A DNA stretch of 64,000 nt from Acholeplasma sp. CAG:878 (GTDB lineage: Bacteria; Bacillota_I; Bacilli_A; RF39; UBA660): positions 70,161 to 134,160 of the forward strand of contig HF989913.1 in assembly GCA_000432255.1 (NCBI GenBank), written 5' to 3'. Below, in pieces: positions 1 through 8,496 of the stretch. The stretch's first letter is position 1. Every line of letters starts with the position of its first letter. Made by a program: the position numbers and the translations under genes. The notes beneath the pieces were generated by a model that saw nothing but the letters and a program-made list of their open reading frames with translations, ran no database searches and was not told the origin of the DNA.

Positions 1-1
1 A

Positions 2-796
2 GTTCAAACAATAATAGAAGAAGCAAAAAAAGATTTCTTAATTGTAACAAGAGAAAAATATTTACAAAGTTCAAATCCAAATGATTTGTTTATATTAACT
101 GATGTTAACAAAGAATATTTAATAGCTTTAAAAGAAGACATCAAAGGCAATGTAGTTATTATTGACCACCATAATCCTGATGATAAAACAGTAAAATCGG
201 ATTATAGTTTAATTGATAGTACATATTCAAGTGCATCTGAAATATTAGTTCAACTTATGTGTCAATTTAAAATTAAACCAACACCAGAAGTAGCAAATTA
301 TTTATTGGCAGGAATTTATTTGGATACAAATAAACTTACTAAAAATGTAAATCCAGAAACAATGAAAATTGTTGCCAAATTATTAGAATATGGTGCAAAT
401 ATGAATTATGTAACAGATTTATTTACCGAAGATTTTATAAGTGATAGAAGAGTACAAGATTTAGTAAGTAAAGCTAAAATAACAACTTATAGTATAGCAA
501 TCGCCTTAGCAGATAGTGATTGTGAATATACAAAAGAAGAATTAGCAAAAGTAGCAGATTACTTATTGAAATATCGTGTTGATGCCGCTTTCTCAATTGG
601 CAATATTGGTGAAAATGTTATTGCTATAAGTGCAAGATCAAAAGAGAAGGTAAATGTTTCTTATATTATGAAACAATTAAATGGTGGTGGACATCCATAT
701 TCAGCAGCTACCCGATTAACGGACTGCAGTATAGAAGAAGCAGGTAAAAGGTTACAAAAAATTATAGAACCAATATATTATATAGAAAAAGCATAA
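2..796 (+). CDS. gdpP: GdpP-type DHH/DHHA1 cyclic-di-AMP phosphodiesterase, C-terminal part (5' end outside window)
   Basis: The frame is open from base 2, so the gene starts upstream of the window. The visible part holds the catalytic DHH module with IIDHHNPDD and the conserved SSASEIL stretch, then the DHHA1 substrate-binding module ending in NGGGHPYSAAT. This combination with AGIYLDTN is typical of GdpP/YybT, which hydrolyses cyclic-di-AMP to pApA at the membrane. The transmembrane, PAS and GGDEF-like parts of that family would lie outside the window, so assignment to GdpP rather than a stand-alone NrnA-type enzyme rests on the sequence style of the DHH part. Confidence 0.82.
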   Translation, partial: VQTIIEEAKKDFLIVTREKYLQSSNPNDLFILTDVNKEYLIALKEDIKGNVVIIDHHNPDDKTVKSDYSLIDSTYSSASEILVQLMCQFKIKPTPEVANYLLAGIYLDTNKLTKNVNPETMKIVAKLLEYGANMNYVTDLFTEDFISDRRVQDLVSKAKITTYSIAIALADSDCEYTKEELAKVADYLLKYRVDAAFSIGNIGENVIAISARSKEKVNVSYIMKQLNGGGHPYSAATRLTDCSIEEAGKRLQKIIEPIYYIEKA

Positions 797-810
797 AAAC
801 AAGATGGTAA

Positions 811-840
811 AAAGTCATAACTTAATGGTTATGACTTTTT
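811..840 (+). terminator. Intrinsic terminator after gdpP
   Basis: Perfect hairpin AAAGTCATAAC / GTTATGACTTT with a six-base loop, followed by a T run. It separates gdpP from the ribosomal operon. Confidence 0.9.
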
Positions 841-889
841 AAAAATTCTAAAAAATGTAGAAAAAAATAGAAAAAGTATTAAAAAAGCC

Positions 890-918
890 TTGATTTTCAT
901 AAGATTATTGTGTATAAT
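890..918 (+). promoter_or_regulatory. Promoter of the S10-spc-alpha operon
   Basis: TTGATT (890-895) and TATAAT (913-918) are separated by exactly 17 bp. The predicted start near 925 leaves a leader of about 125 nt before rpsJ. No other equally good promoter was noticed inside the ribosomal cluster. Confidence 0.8.
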
Positions 919-924
919 TTTGTA

Positions 925-1051
925 TGTGTGACGTTGCATAGATGTGCAAGGTTGTCGATACGCCAGGTTAAGTTGAAAAACAAAACAAGGTTAAATCGGG
1001 TTATTTGCACGGAGCAAGTCTATACAAGATATAGGCGAAGGGAGGATATTA
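925..1051 (+). promoter_or_regulatory. 5' leader of the S10 operon
   Basis: About 127 nt of untranslated leader precede rpsJ. It contains short inverted segments (for example TTGCA/TGCAA near 933-950) and ends in the ribosome-binding site GGGAGG. In other bacteria this leader carries r-protein feedback control; whether this one does is inference, since no named leader motif was recognised. Confidence 0.35.
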
Positions 1052-1360
1052 ATGTCAAAAGAAAAAATTCGTATCAGATTAAAAGCATTTGAACACAAGA
1101 GTTTAGATACAGCATGTGCAAAAATAATTGCTACGGTAAAAAGAACTGGCGGAGAAGTAACTGGTCCTGTTCCACTACCAACTGAAATCGAAAAAATTAC
1201 TATCTTAAGAGCTGTTCACAAATATAAAGACAGTCGTGAACAATTTGAAAGAAGAACACACAAAAGACTAATAGATATCAAAAATCCAACAAAGGAAACA
1301 ATCGAGGCTTTAACACACCTAGATATTCCAAGTGGTGTTGATATCCAAATTAAATTATAG
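1052..1360 (+). CDS. rpsJ: 30S ribosomal protein S10
   Basis: 102 residues, the usual length, starting MSKEKIRIRLKAFEHKSLD, with the conserved GPVPLPTEIEK and the basic loop ERRTHKRLIDI. S10 binds the 3' domain of 16S rRNA in the 30S head and, as NusE, takes part in transcription antitermination. It is the first gene of the operon and has a GGGAGG ribosome-binding site 8 bp before the ATG. An out-of-frame reading frame across its start is a shadow. Confidence 0.98.
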   Translation: MSKEKIRIRLKAFEHKSLDTACAKIIATVKRTGGEVTGPVPLPTEIEKITILRAVHKYKDSREQFERRTHKRLIDIKNPTKETIEALTHLDIPSGVDIQIKL

Positions 1361-1371
1361 GAGGAGAAAAT

Positions 1372-2112
1372 ATGAAAGGAATCTTAGGTCGTAAATTAGG
1401 AATGACGCAAGTATTCACAACTGAAGGAAAACTTATTCCAGTAACAGTTATTTCTGTTGAACCAAATGTGGTAACACAAATTAAGACAAAAGAAAATGAT
1501 GGTTACGAAGCAATCCAATTAGGTTTTGATACAAAGCGTGAAAAGTTAGCGACAAAAGCTTTAATTGGACATACCAATAAAGCAAACACTACACCTAAGC
1601 GCTTCTTTAAAGAAATAAAAGGTGTAGATATCAATGACTATACTGTCGGTCAAGAAATCAAAGCTGATATTTTTGAAGCGGGTGAAGTTGTTGATGTTAC
1701 GGGAACAACAAAAGGTAAAGGTTTCCAAGGTGTTATTAAAAGACATGGTCAATCAAGAGGACCTATGGGACATGGTTCACACTATCACAGAAAACCAGGT
1801 AGTATGGGAACAATGCGTCCAATGCGTGTATTCAAAGGTAAAAAATTACCAGGACACATGGGTACACTAACAGTTACAATTCAAAATTTAGAAGTTGTAG
1901 CAGTTGACTTAGAAAATAATTGCATCTTAGTAAAAGGAAATGTTCCAGGTGCTAAAAAAAGTTTAGTTATCATTAAATCAGCTGTAAAAGCAAATGGTAA
2001 AGTAAGAGAAGCACAAGAATTAATTTCTTACGAAGAAGTAATCGCTACTGAAGAAGCAGTAAATGCAGAAGTAGAAACTAATACTGTCGCAGAAGAAAGT
2101 GAGGCAGAATAA
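1372..2112 (+). CDS. rplC: 50S ribosomal protein L3
   Basis: 246 residues. The core shows KGILGRKLGMTQVF at the start and the RGPMGHGSHYHRKPGSMG loop that reaches towards the peptidyl-transferase centre. Beyond the usual end of about 210 residues it carries an acidic tail rich in Glu, Ala and Thr (roughly residues 215-246), a lineage-specific extension of unknown role. GGAGGAG precedes the ATG. The stop shares one base with the rplD start, so the two are translationally coupled. Confidence 0.97.
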   Translation: MKGILGRKLGMTQVFTTEGKLIPVTVISVEPNVVTQIKTKENDGYEAIQLGFDTKREKLATKALIGHTNKANTTPKRFFKEIKGVDINDYTVGQEIKADIFEAGEVVDVTGTTKGKGFQGVIKRHGQSRGPMGHGSHYHRKPGSMGTMRPMRVFKGKKLPGHMGTLTVTIQNLEVVAVDLENNCILVKGNVPGAKKSLVIIKSAVKANGKVREAQELISYEEVIATEEAVNAEVETNTVAEESEAE

Positions 2113-2735
2113 TGAAAAAAATTGAAGTTTTAAATATCAATGGTGAAGCAGCAAGTAAAATCGAATTAAACGAAAACATTTGGGGAATTACTCCTAATGA
2201 TGCAGTTTTATATGATGCACTTCGCTTAGCAAGAAATAACCAACGTCAAGGAACAGCTGATACTAAAACAAGAAGTGAAGTATCAGGTGGAGGCAAAAAA
2301 CCATGGCGTCAAAAAGGTACAGGTAGAGCAAGACAAGGTTCAACTAGAGCTCCACACTGGCCAGGTGGTGGAATTGTATTCGGACCACATCCAAGAAGTT
2401 ATGCAATTAAAATGAATCGTAAAGAAAGAAGATTAGCTTTAAAATCAGCTTTAGCTTATAAAGCATTAGAAAGCAATTTAATCGTTGTTGATTCATTCAA
2501 TATTGAAACAAGCAAAACAAAAGATGCTAAAGCAACTTTAGCAAATTTCAAAACAGGTAAAAAAGTATTAATCGTTGTTGATGAATTAAATGATAATCTA
2601 ATCTTATCTACTCGTAACTTAAATAATGTTTTATTATTAACAGTTAACGAAATTAATACATACGATGTTGTATTAGCAGACACAATGATTATTACAGAAA
2701 ATGCCTTAAAACAATTAGAGGAGGTGCTTGCATAA
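2112..2735 (+). CDS. rplD: 50S ribosomal protein L4
   Basis: 207 residues. The conserved extended loop GGGKKPWRQKGTGRARQGS, which lines the peptide exit tunnel, lies near residues 56-75. L4 is an early-assembly protein and in some bacteria autoregulates the S10 operon. Both its start (with rplC) and its stop (with rplW) overlap the neighbouring genes by single bases. Confidence 0.97.
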   Translation: MKKIEVLNINGEAASKIELNENIWGITPNDAVLYDALRLARNNQRQGTADTKTRSEVSGGGKKPWRQKGTGRARQGSTRAPHWPGGGIVFGPHPRSYAIKMNRKERRLALKSALAYKALESNLIVVDSFNIETSKTKDAKATLANFKTGKKVLIVVDELNDNLILSTRNLNNVLLLTVNEINTYDVVLADTMIITENALKQLEEVLA

Positions 2736-3013
2736 TGGAAAACTATAGAGACATTATTAAAGGACCTATTATGACAGAAAAAAGTTCAAATTTAGCGCAA
2801 GATAACATAATTACATTAAGTGTTGATGTTAAAGCTAATAAAACACAAATTAAACAAGCAGTTGAAAAAGTATTTAATGTAAAAGTTGAAAGTGTAAACA
2901 CTATCAATGTTAGACCAAAGAAAAAAAGAGTTGGAAAATACACAGGATATACTAATAAAGTTAAAAAAGCAATTGTTAAATTAAAAGAAGGAAGTTCAAT
3001 CGAACTTAAGTAA
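2735..3013 (+). CDS. rplW: 50S ribosomal protein L23
   Basis: 92 residues starting MENYRDIIKGPIMTEKSS, the typical L23 N-terminus, followed by VNTINVRPKKKRVGKYTGY. L23 sits at the exit of the peptide tunnel and is the docking site for trigger factor and the signal recognition particle. The ATG overlaps the rplD stop, and the Shine-Dalgarno GAGGAGG lies inside the rplD 3' end. Confidence 0.97.
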   Translation: MENYRDIIKGPIMTEKSSNLAQDNIITLSVDVKANKTQIKQAVEKVFNVKVESVNTINVRPKKKRVGKYTGYTNKVKKAIVKLKEGSSIELK

Positions 3014-3030
3014 TCTAAAAGGAGGAAATT

Positions 3031-3861
3031 ATGGCAATTAAGACATATAAGTCAATGACTAATGGTACTCGTGGAATGTCTACAATCGTAAATGATGAAA
3101 TAACAAAGACAGTTCCTGAAAAATCATTGACTGTAACCCTTAAGAAAAAAGGCGGACGTAATAATCAAGGTAAAATTACGTTAAGACATCGCGGTGGTGG
3201 AGCAAAAAGAAAATATCGTATTATCGATTTCAAAAGAAATAAAGATAATGTAGTTGGAACTGTTGCTTCAATCGAATATGATCCAAACCGTACTGCTAAC
3301 ATTGCTTTGATTAATTATGCCGATGGGGAAAAAAGATATATCATTGCTCCAAAAGGATTGAAAGTTGGACAAAAAATTGAAAGTGGCGAAAATGCTGATA
3401 TCAAAATTGGTAACAACCTACCACTTAATAAAATTCCACAAGGAACAATGGTTCACAATGTAGAACTTCAAGCTGGAAAAGGTGGTCAAATGGCTCGTTC
3501 AGCTGGTAGTTCAGTTCAAATATTAGGATTTGAAGGAAAATATGCTTTACTTCGTTTAACTAGTGGTGAAGTTAGAAAAGTATTATCTACCAATAGAGCA
3601 ACAATCGGTGAAGTTGGTAATGAAGATCACGAATTAGTTAAGTTAGGAAAAGCCGGAAGAAAAAGACACTTAGGTATTAAACCTACAGTTCGTGGTTCTG
3701 TTATGAACCCTAATGACCATCCTCACGGTGGTGGTGAAGGACGTGCGCCAATCGGTCGTAAAGGTCCAGTTACGCCTTGGGGTAAACCAGCTCTTGGTTA
3801 TAAAACGCGTAACAAAAAGAAAGCTAGCGACAAACTAATCGTACGTCGTCGCAAGAAATAG
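3031..3861 (+). CDS. rplB: 50S ribosomal protein L2
   Basis: 276 residues, full length. The conserved C-terminal segment NPNDHPHGGGEGRAPIG, with the histidine implicated in peptidyl-transferase centre function, is intact, as is the internal KITLRHRGGGAKRKYR. L2 is a primary 23S rRNA binder needed for subunit joining. AAAGGAGG precedes the ATG. Confidence 0.98.
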   Translation: MAIKTYKSMTNGTRGMSTIVNDEITKTVPEKSLTVTLKKKGGRNNQGKITLRHRGGGAKRKYRIIDFKRNKDNVVGTVASIEYDPNRTANIALINYADGEKRYIIAPKGLKVGQKIESGENADIKIGNNLPLNKIPQGTMVHNVELQAGKGGQMARSAGSSVQILGFEGKYALLRLTSGEVRKVLSTNRATIGEVGNEDHELVKLGKAGRKRHLGIKPTVRGSVMNPNDHPHGGGEGRAPIGRKGPVTPWGKPALGYKTRNKKKASDKLIVRRRKK

Positions 3862-3878
3862 TGAAAGGATGATTTTAA

Positions 3879-4151
3879 ATGGCTAGAAGTTTAAAAAAAG
3901 GCCCTTTCGTTGATAAATCATTAATGGATAAAGTTAAAGCAGTTAATGAAAGTGGCAAAAAAGAAGTTATTAAAACATGGTCTCGCCGTTCAACGATCTT
4001 CCCTCAATTTATCGGTCTTACATTTGCTGTTCATAATGGTAAAGAATTTATTCCAGTATATGTAACAGAAGATATGGTAGGACATAAATTAGGTGAATTC
4101 GCCCAAACAAGAAAATTTGGCGGACACGGTGCTGACAAAGGTAAAAAGTAA
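3879..4151 (+). CDS. rpsS: 30S ribosomal protein S19
   Basis: 90 residues with MARSLKKGPFVDKSL at the N-terminus and KLGEFAQTRKFGGHGADKG at the C-terminus, both diagnostic. S19 forms a complex with S13 in the 30S head and contacts the A-site tRNA region. It sits in the standard position between rplB and rplV. Confidence 0.98.
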   Translation: MARSLKKGPFVDKSLMDKVKAVNESGKKEVIKTWSRRSTIFPQFIGLTFAVHNGKEFIPVYVTEDMVGHKLGEFAQTRKFGGHGADKGKK

Positions 4152-4175
4152 ACCTTTAAGGAAGGAGAGTATTAA

Positions 4176-4511
4176 ATGGAAGCAAGAGCAATCGCAAAAA
4201 ATGTTAAAATCGCCCCTCGTAAAGCTCGTTTAGTCATAGATTTAGTACGCGGAAAAGATGTTATAGAAGCAGATATCATCTTAAGCAATCTAAACAAAGA
4301 AGCTGCAAGATTAATTCGTAAAGTATTAACTTCAGCTGTTGCTAATGCTGAAAATAATTTAGGTTTAGACAAAGAAAATTTATTTGTTAGTGAAGCCTAT
4401 ATTAACGAAGGTATTACATTAAAAAGAATGAAATTTGGTTCTCGTGGTCACGTAGATCCAATCAAAAAAAGAACTAGTCACATTACAATTGTTGTAAGTG
4501 ATAAAAAATAA
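4176..4511 (+). CDS. rplV: 50S ribosomal protein L22
   Basis: 111 residues. The N-terminus EARAIAKNVKIAPRKARLV and the C-terminal hairpin region KRMKFGSRGHVDPIKKRTSH are conserved; the hairpin lines the exit tunnel, where macrolide-resistance changes are known in other species. GGAGAG lies before the ATG. Standard order before rpsC. Confidence 0.97.
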   Translation: MEARAIAKNVKIAPRKARLVIDLVRGKDVIEADIILSNLNKEAARLIRKVLTSAVANAENNLGLDKENLFVSEAYINEGITLKRMKFGSRGHVDPIKKRTSHITIVVSDKK

Positions 4512-4530
4512 GCAAAGGAGGAAAAGTTAT

Positions 4531-5214
4531 ATGGGTCAAAAAGTTAGTCCAATAGGACTTAGAATTGGCATCAATAAAACTTGGGAAGCAAATTGGTATG
4601 CAAGTAATAAAGATTTCGCTAAATATTTAAATAACGATATTAAAATCCGTAAATATTTAGAAAAAAAACTAAAAGATGCATCTGTTGCTAGCGTTTTAAT
4701 TGAACGTACAGCCAAAAAGACCGATGTAATCATCAATACAGCTAAACCAGGTGTAGTTATTGGCCATGGTGGCGAAGAAATTGAAAAATTAAAAAAAGAA
4801 TTATCAAAATTAGTTGATGAAAATGTTCAAATTTCTATTATGGAAATTAAAAACCCAGATATGGTAGCAGCACTAGTTGCTGAAAATATCGCTCATCAAA
4901 TTGAAAATCGTGTTTCATTTAGAGTTGCTCAAAAGAAAGCAATTAGAAATACAATGAAAGCTGGAGCAAAAGGAATTAAAACAGAAGTATCAGGTCGTCT
5001 AGGTGGAGCTGATATGGCAAGAAGTGAACACTATGTAGAGGGAACAATTCCGCTTCATACACTAAGAGCCGATGTTGATTATGCTCACAAAGAAGCTAAT
5101 ACAACTTACGGAAAAATCGGAGTTAAAGTATGGATTTACAAAGGTGAAATTCTTGGAAATAAAAAAGAAGATAAGGGAGGTATGAAAGATGGCCGTAATA
5201 CCAAAAAGAACTAA
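4531..5214 (+). CDS. rpsC: 30S ribosomal protein S3
   Basis: 227 residues from the ATG giving MGQKVSPIGLRIGI; an in-frame upstream start at 4498 is rejected because the AAAGGAGG site fits 4531. The KH-type RNA-binding domain shows VVIGHGGEEIEKL. S3 forms the mRNA entry tunnel with S4 and S5. The 3' end overlaps the rplP start by 26 bp. Confidence 0.97.
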   Translation: MGQKVSPIGLRIGINKTWEANWYASNKDFAKYLNNDIKIRKYLEKKLKDASVASVLIERTAKKTDVIINTAKPGVVIGHGGEEIEKLKKELSKLVDENVQISIMEIKNPDMVAALVAENIAHQIENRVSFRVAQKKAIRNTMKAGAKGIKTEVSGRLGGADMARSEHYVEGTIPLHTLRADVDYAHKEANTTYGKIGVKVWIYKGEILGNKKEDKGGMKDGRNTKKN

Positions 5215-5614
5215 ATACCGCCGTACTCATCGCTTACCTTATGAAGGAAATTCAAGAGGTAATACTGAATTACATTTCGGTGAATTCGGTTTACAAGCCC
5301 AAGAAGGTGCTTGGATTACACAACAACAAATTGAAGCAGCCCGTGTTGCTATGACGCGTTATATGAAACGTGGCGGAAAAATATGGATTAATATCTTCCC
5401 TCACCAATCATTAACTAAAATTCCACTAGAAACTCGTATGGGTAAAGGTAAAGGTCAACCAGAAGTATGGGTAGCTGTTGTTAAGAAAAATAAGATTATG
5501 TTTGAAGTAGCAGGAGTTAGTGAAGAAGTTGCAAGAGAAGCATTAAGACTTGCAATGCACAAACTTCCAATCAAATGTAAATTTGTAAAACGAGGTGATA
5601 ATGGTGAAAACTAA
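5189..5614 (+). CDS. rplP: 50S ribosomal protein L16
   Basis: 141 residues with PKRTKYRRTHR near the N-terminus and the conserved RYMKRGGKIWINIFPHQSLTK. L16 organises the A-site region of 23S rRNA. The ATG at 5189 lies within the end of rpsC and is served by AAGGGAGG at 5173-5180, giving an N-terminus one residue longer than the common MLLPKRT form. Confidence 0.96.
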   Translation: MAVIPKRTKYRRTHRLPYEGNSRGNTELHFGEFGLQAQEGAWITQQQIEAARVAMTRYMKRGGKIWINIFPHQSLTKIPLETRMGKGKGQPEVWVAVVKKNKIMFEVAGVSEEVAREALRLAMHKLPIKCKFVKRGDNGEN

Positions 5615-5798
5615 AGAATTAAGAGAAATGAGTAATGAACAATTAAATGCAAAAATTTCTGAATGCAAAGAAGAATTATTCAATTTAAGATTTAGTCAAG
5701 CTACTGGTAACCTAGAAAAACCATCACGATTAAGAGAACTAAGAAAGCAAGTCGCACAAATGAAGACTATTCTTCGTGAACGCGAACTTGGCGAGTAG
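5601..5798 (+). CDS. rpmC: 50S ribosomal protein L29
   Basis: About 65 residues; (M)VKTKELREMSNEQL then the second helix RLRELRKQVAQMKTILRERE. L29 lies at the tunnel exit next to L23. The start is ambiguous between ATG 5601 and GTG 5604: GAGGTG at 5592-5597 fits the GTG slightly better by spacing. The gene overlaps the 3' end of rplP by 11-14 bp, implying translational coupling. Confidence 0.94.
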   Translation: MVKTKELREMSNEQLNAKISECKEELFNLRFSQATGNLEKPSRLRELRKQVAQMKTILRERELGE

Positions 5799-5807
5799 GA
5801 GGAAATT

Positions 5808-6065
5808 ATGGAAAATAAAAAACGTGAATTAGTTGGAAAAGTAGTTAGTGCTGCTAATGATAAAACAATTACTGTTTTAGTTGAAACTTATAAAAAAGAT
5901 AGTAAATATGGTAAACGTGTTAAATATTCTAAAAAATATGCTTGCCATGATGAAAAAAATGTTGCTGTTGTTGGTGACAAAGTTAGAATTGCTGAAACTA
6001 GACCATTATCTAAAACAAAACGTTATCGTTTAGTTGAAGTAGTTGAAAAAGCAATTATTCTTTAA
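5808..6065 (+). CDS. rpsQ: 30S ribosomal protein S17
   Basis: 85 residues with the OB-fold signature KRELVGKVVSAANDKTITV and VGDKVRIAETRPLSKTKRY. S17 is a primary binder of the 5' domain of 16S rRNA. It has a GGAGG site 5 bp before the ATG and lies in the standard rpmC-rpsQ-rplN order. Confidence 0.97.
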   Translation: MENKKRELVGKVVSAANDKTITVLVETYKKDSKYGKRVKYSKKYACHDEKNVAVVGDKVRIAETRPLSKTKRYRLVEVVEKAIIL

Positions 6066-6080
6066 AAGGAGGATTAAATT

Positions 6081-6449
6081 ATGATTCAACAAGAAAGCCG
6101 ATTAAAAGTTGCTGACAACTCAGGAGCAAAAGAATTATTAGTAATTAGAGTTCTTGGTGGAAGCAAAGTAAAGACCGGTAATATTGGTGATATAGTCATC
6201 GGAACTGTAAAAAAAGCTACTCCTAACAGTACTGTTGCTAAAGGAAAAGTAGTAAAAGCTGTTGTTGTTAGAAGTAAATTCGGTCAAAAACGTGAAGACG
6301 GTTCTTATATCAAATTTGATGATAATGCTTGCGTTATTATTAAAGATGATAAGAGTCCAATTGGAACTCGTGTTTTCGGACCAGTTGCACGTGAGCTACG
6401 TGATAAAGATTTCATGAAAATTGTTTCACTAGCAAAAGAAGTGTTATAG
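6081..6449 (+). CDS. rplN: 50S ribosomal protein L14
   Basis: 122 residues. MIQQESRLKVADNSGAKE and the C-terminal GTRVFGPVARELRDKDFMKI are diagnostic for L14, which forms an intersubunit bridge and is the target of the silencing factor RsfS. AAAGGAGG precedes the ATG. Confidence 0.98.
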   Translation: MIQQESRLKVADNSGAKELLVIRVLGGSKVKTGNIGDIVIGTVKKATPNSTVAKGKVVKAVVVRSKFGQKREDGSYIKFDDNACVIIKDDKSPIGTRVFGPVARELRDKDFMKIVSLAKEVL

Positions 6450-6458
6450 GAGGAAATT

Positions 6459-6767
6459 ATGAAACTTAAAGTTGGAGACAAAGTAACCGTTATTGCTGGT
6501 AAAGATAAAGGTAAAAGTGGAAAAATAATCAAAACTTTAAGAAACGAAGATAAAGTTATCGTTGAAGGTGTTAATATAATCAAAAAACACGTTAAACCTA
6601 ACGGGGAAGCATCTGGCTCAATTATCGAAACAGAAGCTCCAATTCATGTTTCTAATGTTATGATAGAAGATTCAAAAACTAAAAAACCAACTCGTATCGG
6701 TTATACTACAAATAAAGCAGGTAAAAAGGTTAGATTTGCTAAAAAATCTAATGAAAACCTTGATTAA
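6459..6767 (+). CDS. rplX: 50S ribosomal protein L24
   Basis: 102 residues with the KOW motif in GDKVTVIAGKDKGKSGKI, then HVKPNGEASGSIIETEAPIH. L24 is one of the assembly initiators of the large subunit. GGAGG lies 5 bp before the ATG. Confidence 0.97.
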   Translation: MKLKVGDKVTVIAGKDKGKSGKIIKTLRNEDKVIVEGVNIIKKHVKPNGEASGSIIETEAPIHVSNVMIEDSKTKKPTRIGYTTNKAGKKVRFAKKSNENLD

Positions 6768-6781
6768 GGAAGGAGGGTATT

Positions 6782-7321
6782 ATGAACCGCCTAAAAGAAA
6801 AATATACAAAGGAAATCATACCTAGTTTACAAAGCAAATATCAATATAAAAGTGTTATGGAAGTTCCTAAACTAGAAAAAATCGTTGTTAATATCGGAGT
6901 TGGTGATGCCGCACACAATTCTAAATTATTAGAAGCATCACTAAGTGAACTAGAATTAATTACAGGACAAAAACCAATTGCAACTAAAGCTAAAAAAGCT
7001 ATTGCTGGTTTTAAATTAAGAGAAGGTCAACCTATCGGATGTAAAGTTACATTAAGAGGAGAAAATATGTATAACTTCTTAGATAAACTAATCAGTATTA
7101 CATTACCTCGTGTTCGTGACTTTAGAGGATTATCTAATAAATCATTTGATGGAAGAGGTAACTATACTTTAGGTTTAACTGAACAATTAATTTTCTCAGA
7201 AATCGTATATGACAATGTTGTAAAAGTTCGAGGAATGGATATTGTATTTGTAACTACTGCAAAGACAAATGACGAAGCATTAGACCTATTAAAAGGCTTC
7301 GGAATGCCGTTTAAGAAATAG
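6782..7321 (+). CDS. rplE: 50S ribosomal protein L5
   Basis: 179 residues. KLEKIVVNIGVGDAAHNSK and the loop LPRVRDFRGLSNKSFDGRGN are conserved. L5 binds 5S rRNA with L18 and contacts the P-site tRNA. GGAGGG precedes the ATG. Confidence 0.98.
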   Translation: MNRLKEKYTKEIIPSLQSKYQYKSVMEVPKLEKIVVNIGVGDAAHNSKLLEASLSELELITGQKPIATKAKKAIAGFKLREGQPIGCKVTLRGENMYNFLDKLISITLPRVRDFRGLSNKSFDGRGNYTLGLTEQLIFSEIVYDNVVKVRGMDIVFVTTAKTNDEALDLLKGFGMPFKK

Positions 7322-7330
7322 GAGGAAATT

Positions 7331-7516
7331 ATGGCTAAGAAAAGTATGATTATAAAGGCTAGTCGTAAACCAAAATATCAAGTACGTCAATATACAAGAT
7401 GCGAAAAATGTGGTCGTCCACATGCTGTATTACGTAAATATGGAATTTGCCGTATTTGTTTCAGAGAACTAGCTTACAAAGGACAAATACCAGGTGTTAA
7501 AAAATCTAGTTGGTAG
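7331..7516 (+). CDS. rpsN: 30S ribosomal protein S14, zinc-binding short form
   Basis: 61 residues, the short zinc-type paralogue (rpsZ form). Four cysteines at about residues 24, 27, 40 and 43 (CEKC and CRIC) form the zinc ribbon. It completes the 30S head late in assembly. This is the C+ form; the cysteine-free form used under zinc limitation is not in this window. Confidence 0.98.
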   Translation: MAKKSMIIKASRKPKYQVRQYTRCEKCGRPHAVLRKYGICRICFRELAYKGQIPGVKKSSW

Positions 7517-7531
7517 GAAAAGGAGGATTAT

Positions 7532-7927
7532 ATGGTAACAGATCCAATTGCAGATATGCTAACGCGTATTCGTAACGCCAATGCAATGCGATATGTTGAA
7601 GTTGAAGTACCTTCATCAAAATTAAAATTAGAAATTGCAAAGATTTTAAAAGAAGAAGGATTCATCAAAGACTATAAAATTAAAAAGAACAATGTTCAAG
7701 ATATTATCGTTTTAAATCTAAAATATGGTGAAAATAAAGAACGTGTTATTACCGGTTTAAAACGTATTTCTAAACCAGGACTTCGTGTATATGCAAAAGC
7801 AAATGAAGTTCCAACTGTACTAAATGGTTTAGGAATTGCTATCATTTCAACATCAAAAGGAATCATGACTGATAAAAAAGCTCGTGAATTATCTCTAGGT
7901 GGCGAAGTTTTAGCTTATATTTGGTAG
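7532..7927 (+). CDS. rpsH: 30S ribosomal protein S8
   Basis: 131 residues with DPIADMLTRIRNAN at the start and GIAIISTSKGIMTDKKAREL near the end. S8 binds helix 21 of 16S rRNA and in E. coli represses the spc operon. AAGGAGG precedes the ATG. Confidence 0.98.
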   Translation: MVTDPIADMLTRIRNANAMRYVEVEVPSSKLKLEIAKILKEEGFIKDYKIKKNNVQDIIVLNLKYGENKERVITGLKRISKPGLRVYAKANEVPTVLNGLGIAIISTSKGIMTDKKARELSLGGEVLAYIW

Positions 7928-7941
7928 AAAGGAAGAGACTT

Positions 7942-8472
7942 ATGAGTCGTATAGGTAATCGTATTTTAAAAGTACCAGCAGGTGTTACCGTAACAGTAAA
8001 TGGTAATATTGTAGAAGTTAGTGGACCAAAAGGAACTCTTTCTACAGAAATCAATCCAAATATTACTGTTAAAGTAGAAAACGAAGAAATTACAGTTACA
8101 AGAAAAAACGATAACTACGCATCTTTCCATGGAACTGCTAATGCTAATATTAAAAATATGATAATTGGTGTTACAGAAGGATATGAAAAGAAACTAGAAG
8201 CTGTAGGTGTTGGATATCGTTTCGCACTTAAAGATGGAATGTTAGTTGTAACTGCAGGTTTCTCTCATCCAGTTAATGTAGAAATTCCAGAAGGTATAAC
8301 TTTGGAAAGTCCAAGTAATACTGAATTAACTATTAAGGGAATTGACAAACAATTAGTTGGTGAGTATGCAGCAAACATAAGAAAAATTAGAAAACCTGAA
8401 CCATATAAAGGAAAAGGTATTCGTTATGCAGGTGAAGTTATTATCCGTAAAGTTGGTAAAAAAGCTGCTTAA
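7942..8472 (+). CDS. rplF: 50S ribosomal protein L6
   Basis: 176 residues from the ATG giving MSRIGNRILKVPAGV; an upstream in-frame GTG at 7921 overlaps the rpsH stop region and is rejected in favour of the site after AAAGGAAG. C-terminal KIRKPEPYKGKGIRYAGE is the classic L6 signature. L6 lies near the factor-binding site. Confidence 0.97.
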   Translation: MSRIGNRILKVPAGVTVTVNGNIVEVSGPKGTLSTEINPNITVKVENEEITVTRKNDNYASFHGTANANIKNMIIGVTEGYEKKLEAVGVGYRFALKDGMLVVTAGFSHPVNVEIPEGITLESPSNTELTIKGIDKQLVGEYAANIRKIRKPEPYKGKGIRYAGEVIIRKVGKKAA

Positions 8473-8496
8473 TAAATAATAAAAGGAGACGTTATA

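Noticed and set aside
910..1092. 60-codon frame across the S10 leader
   Set aside because: Overlaps the rpsJ start in another frame, has no ribosome-binding site, and overlaps the -10 element.
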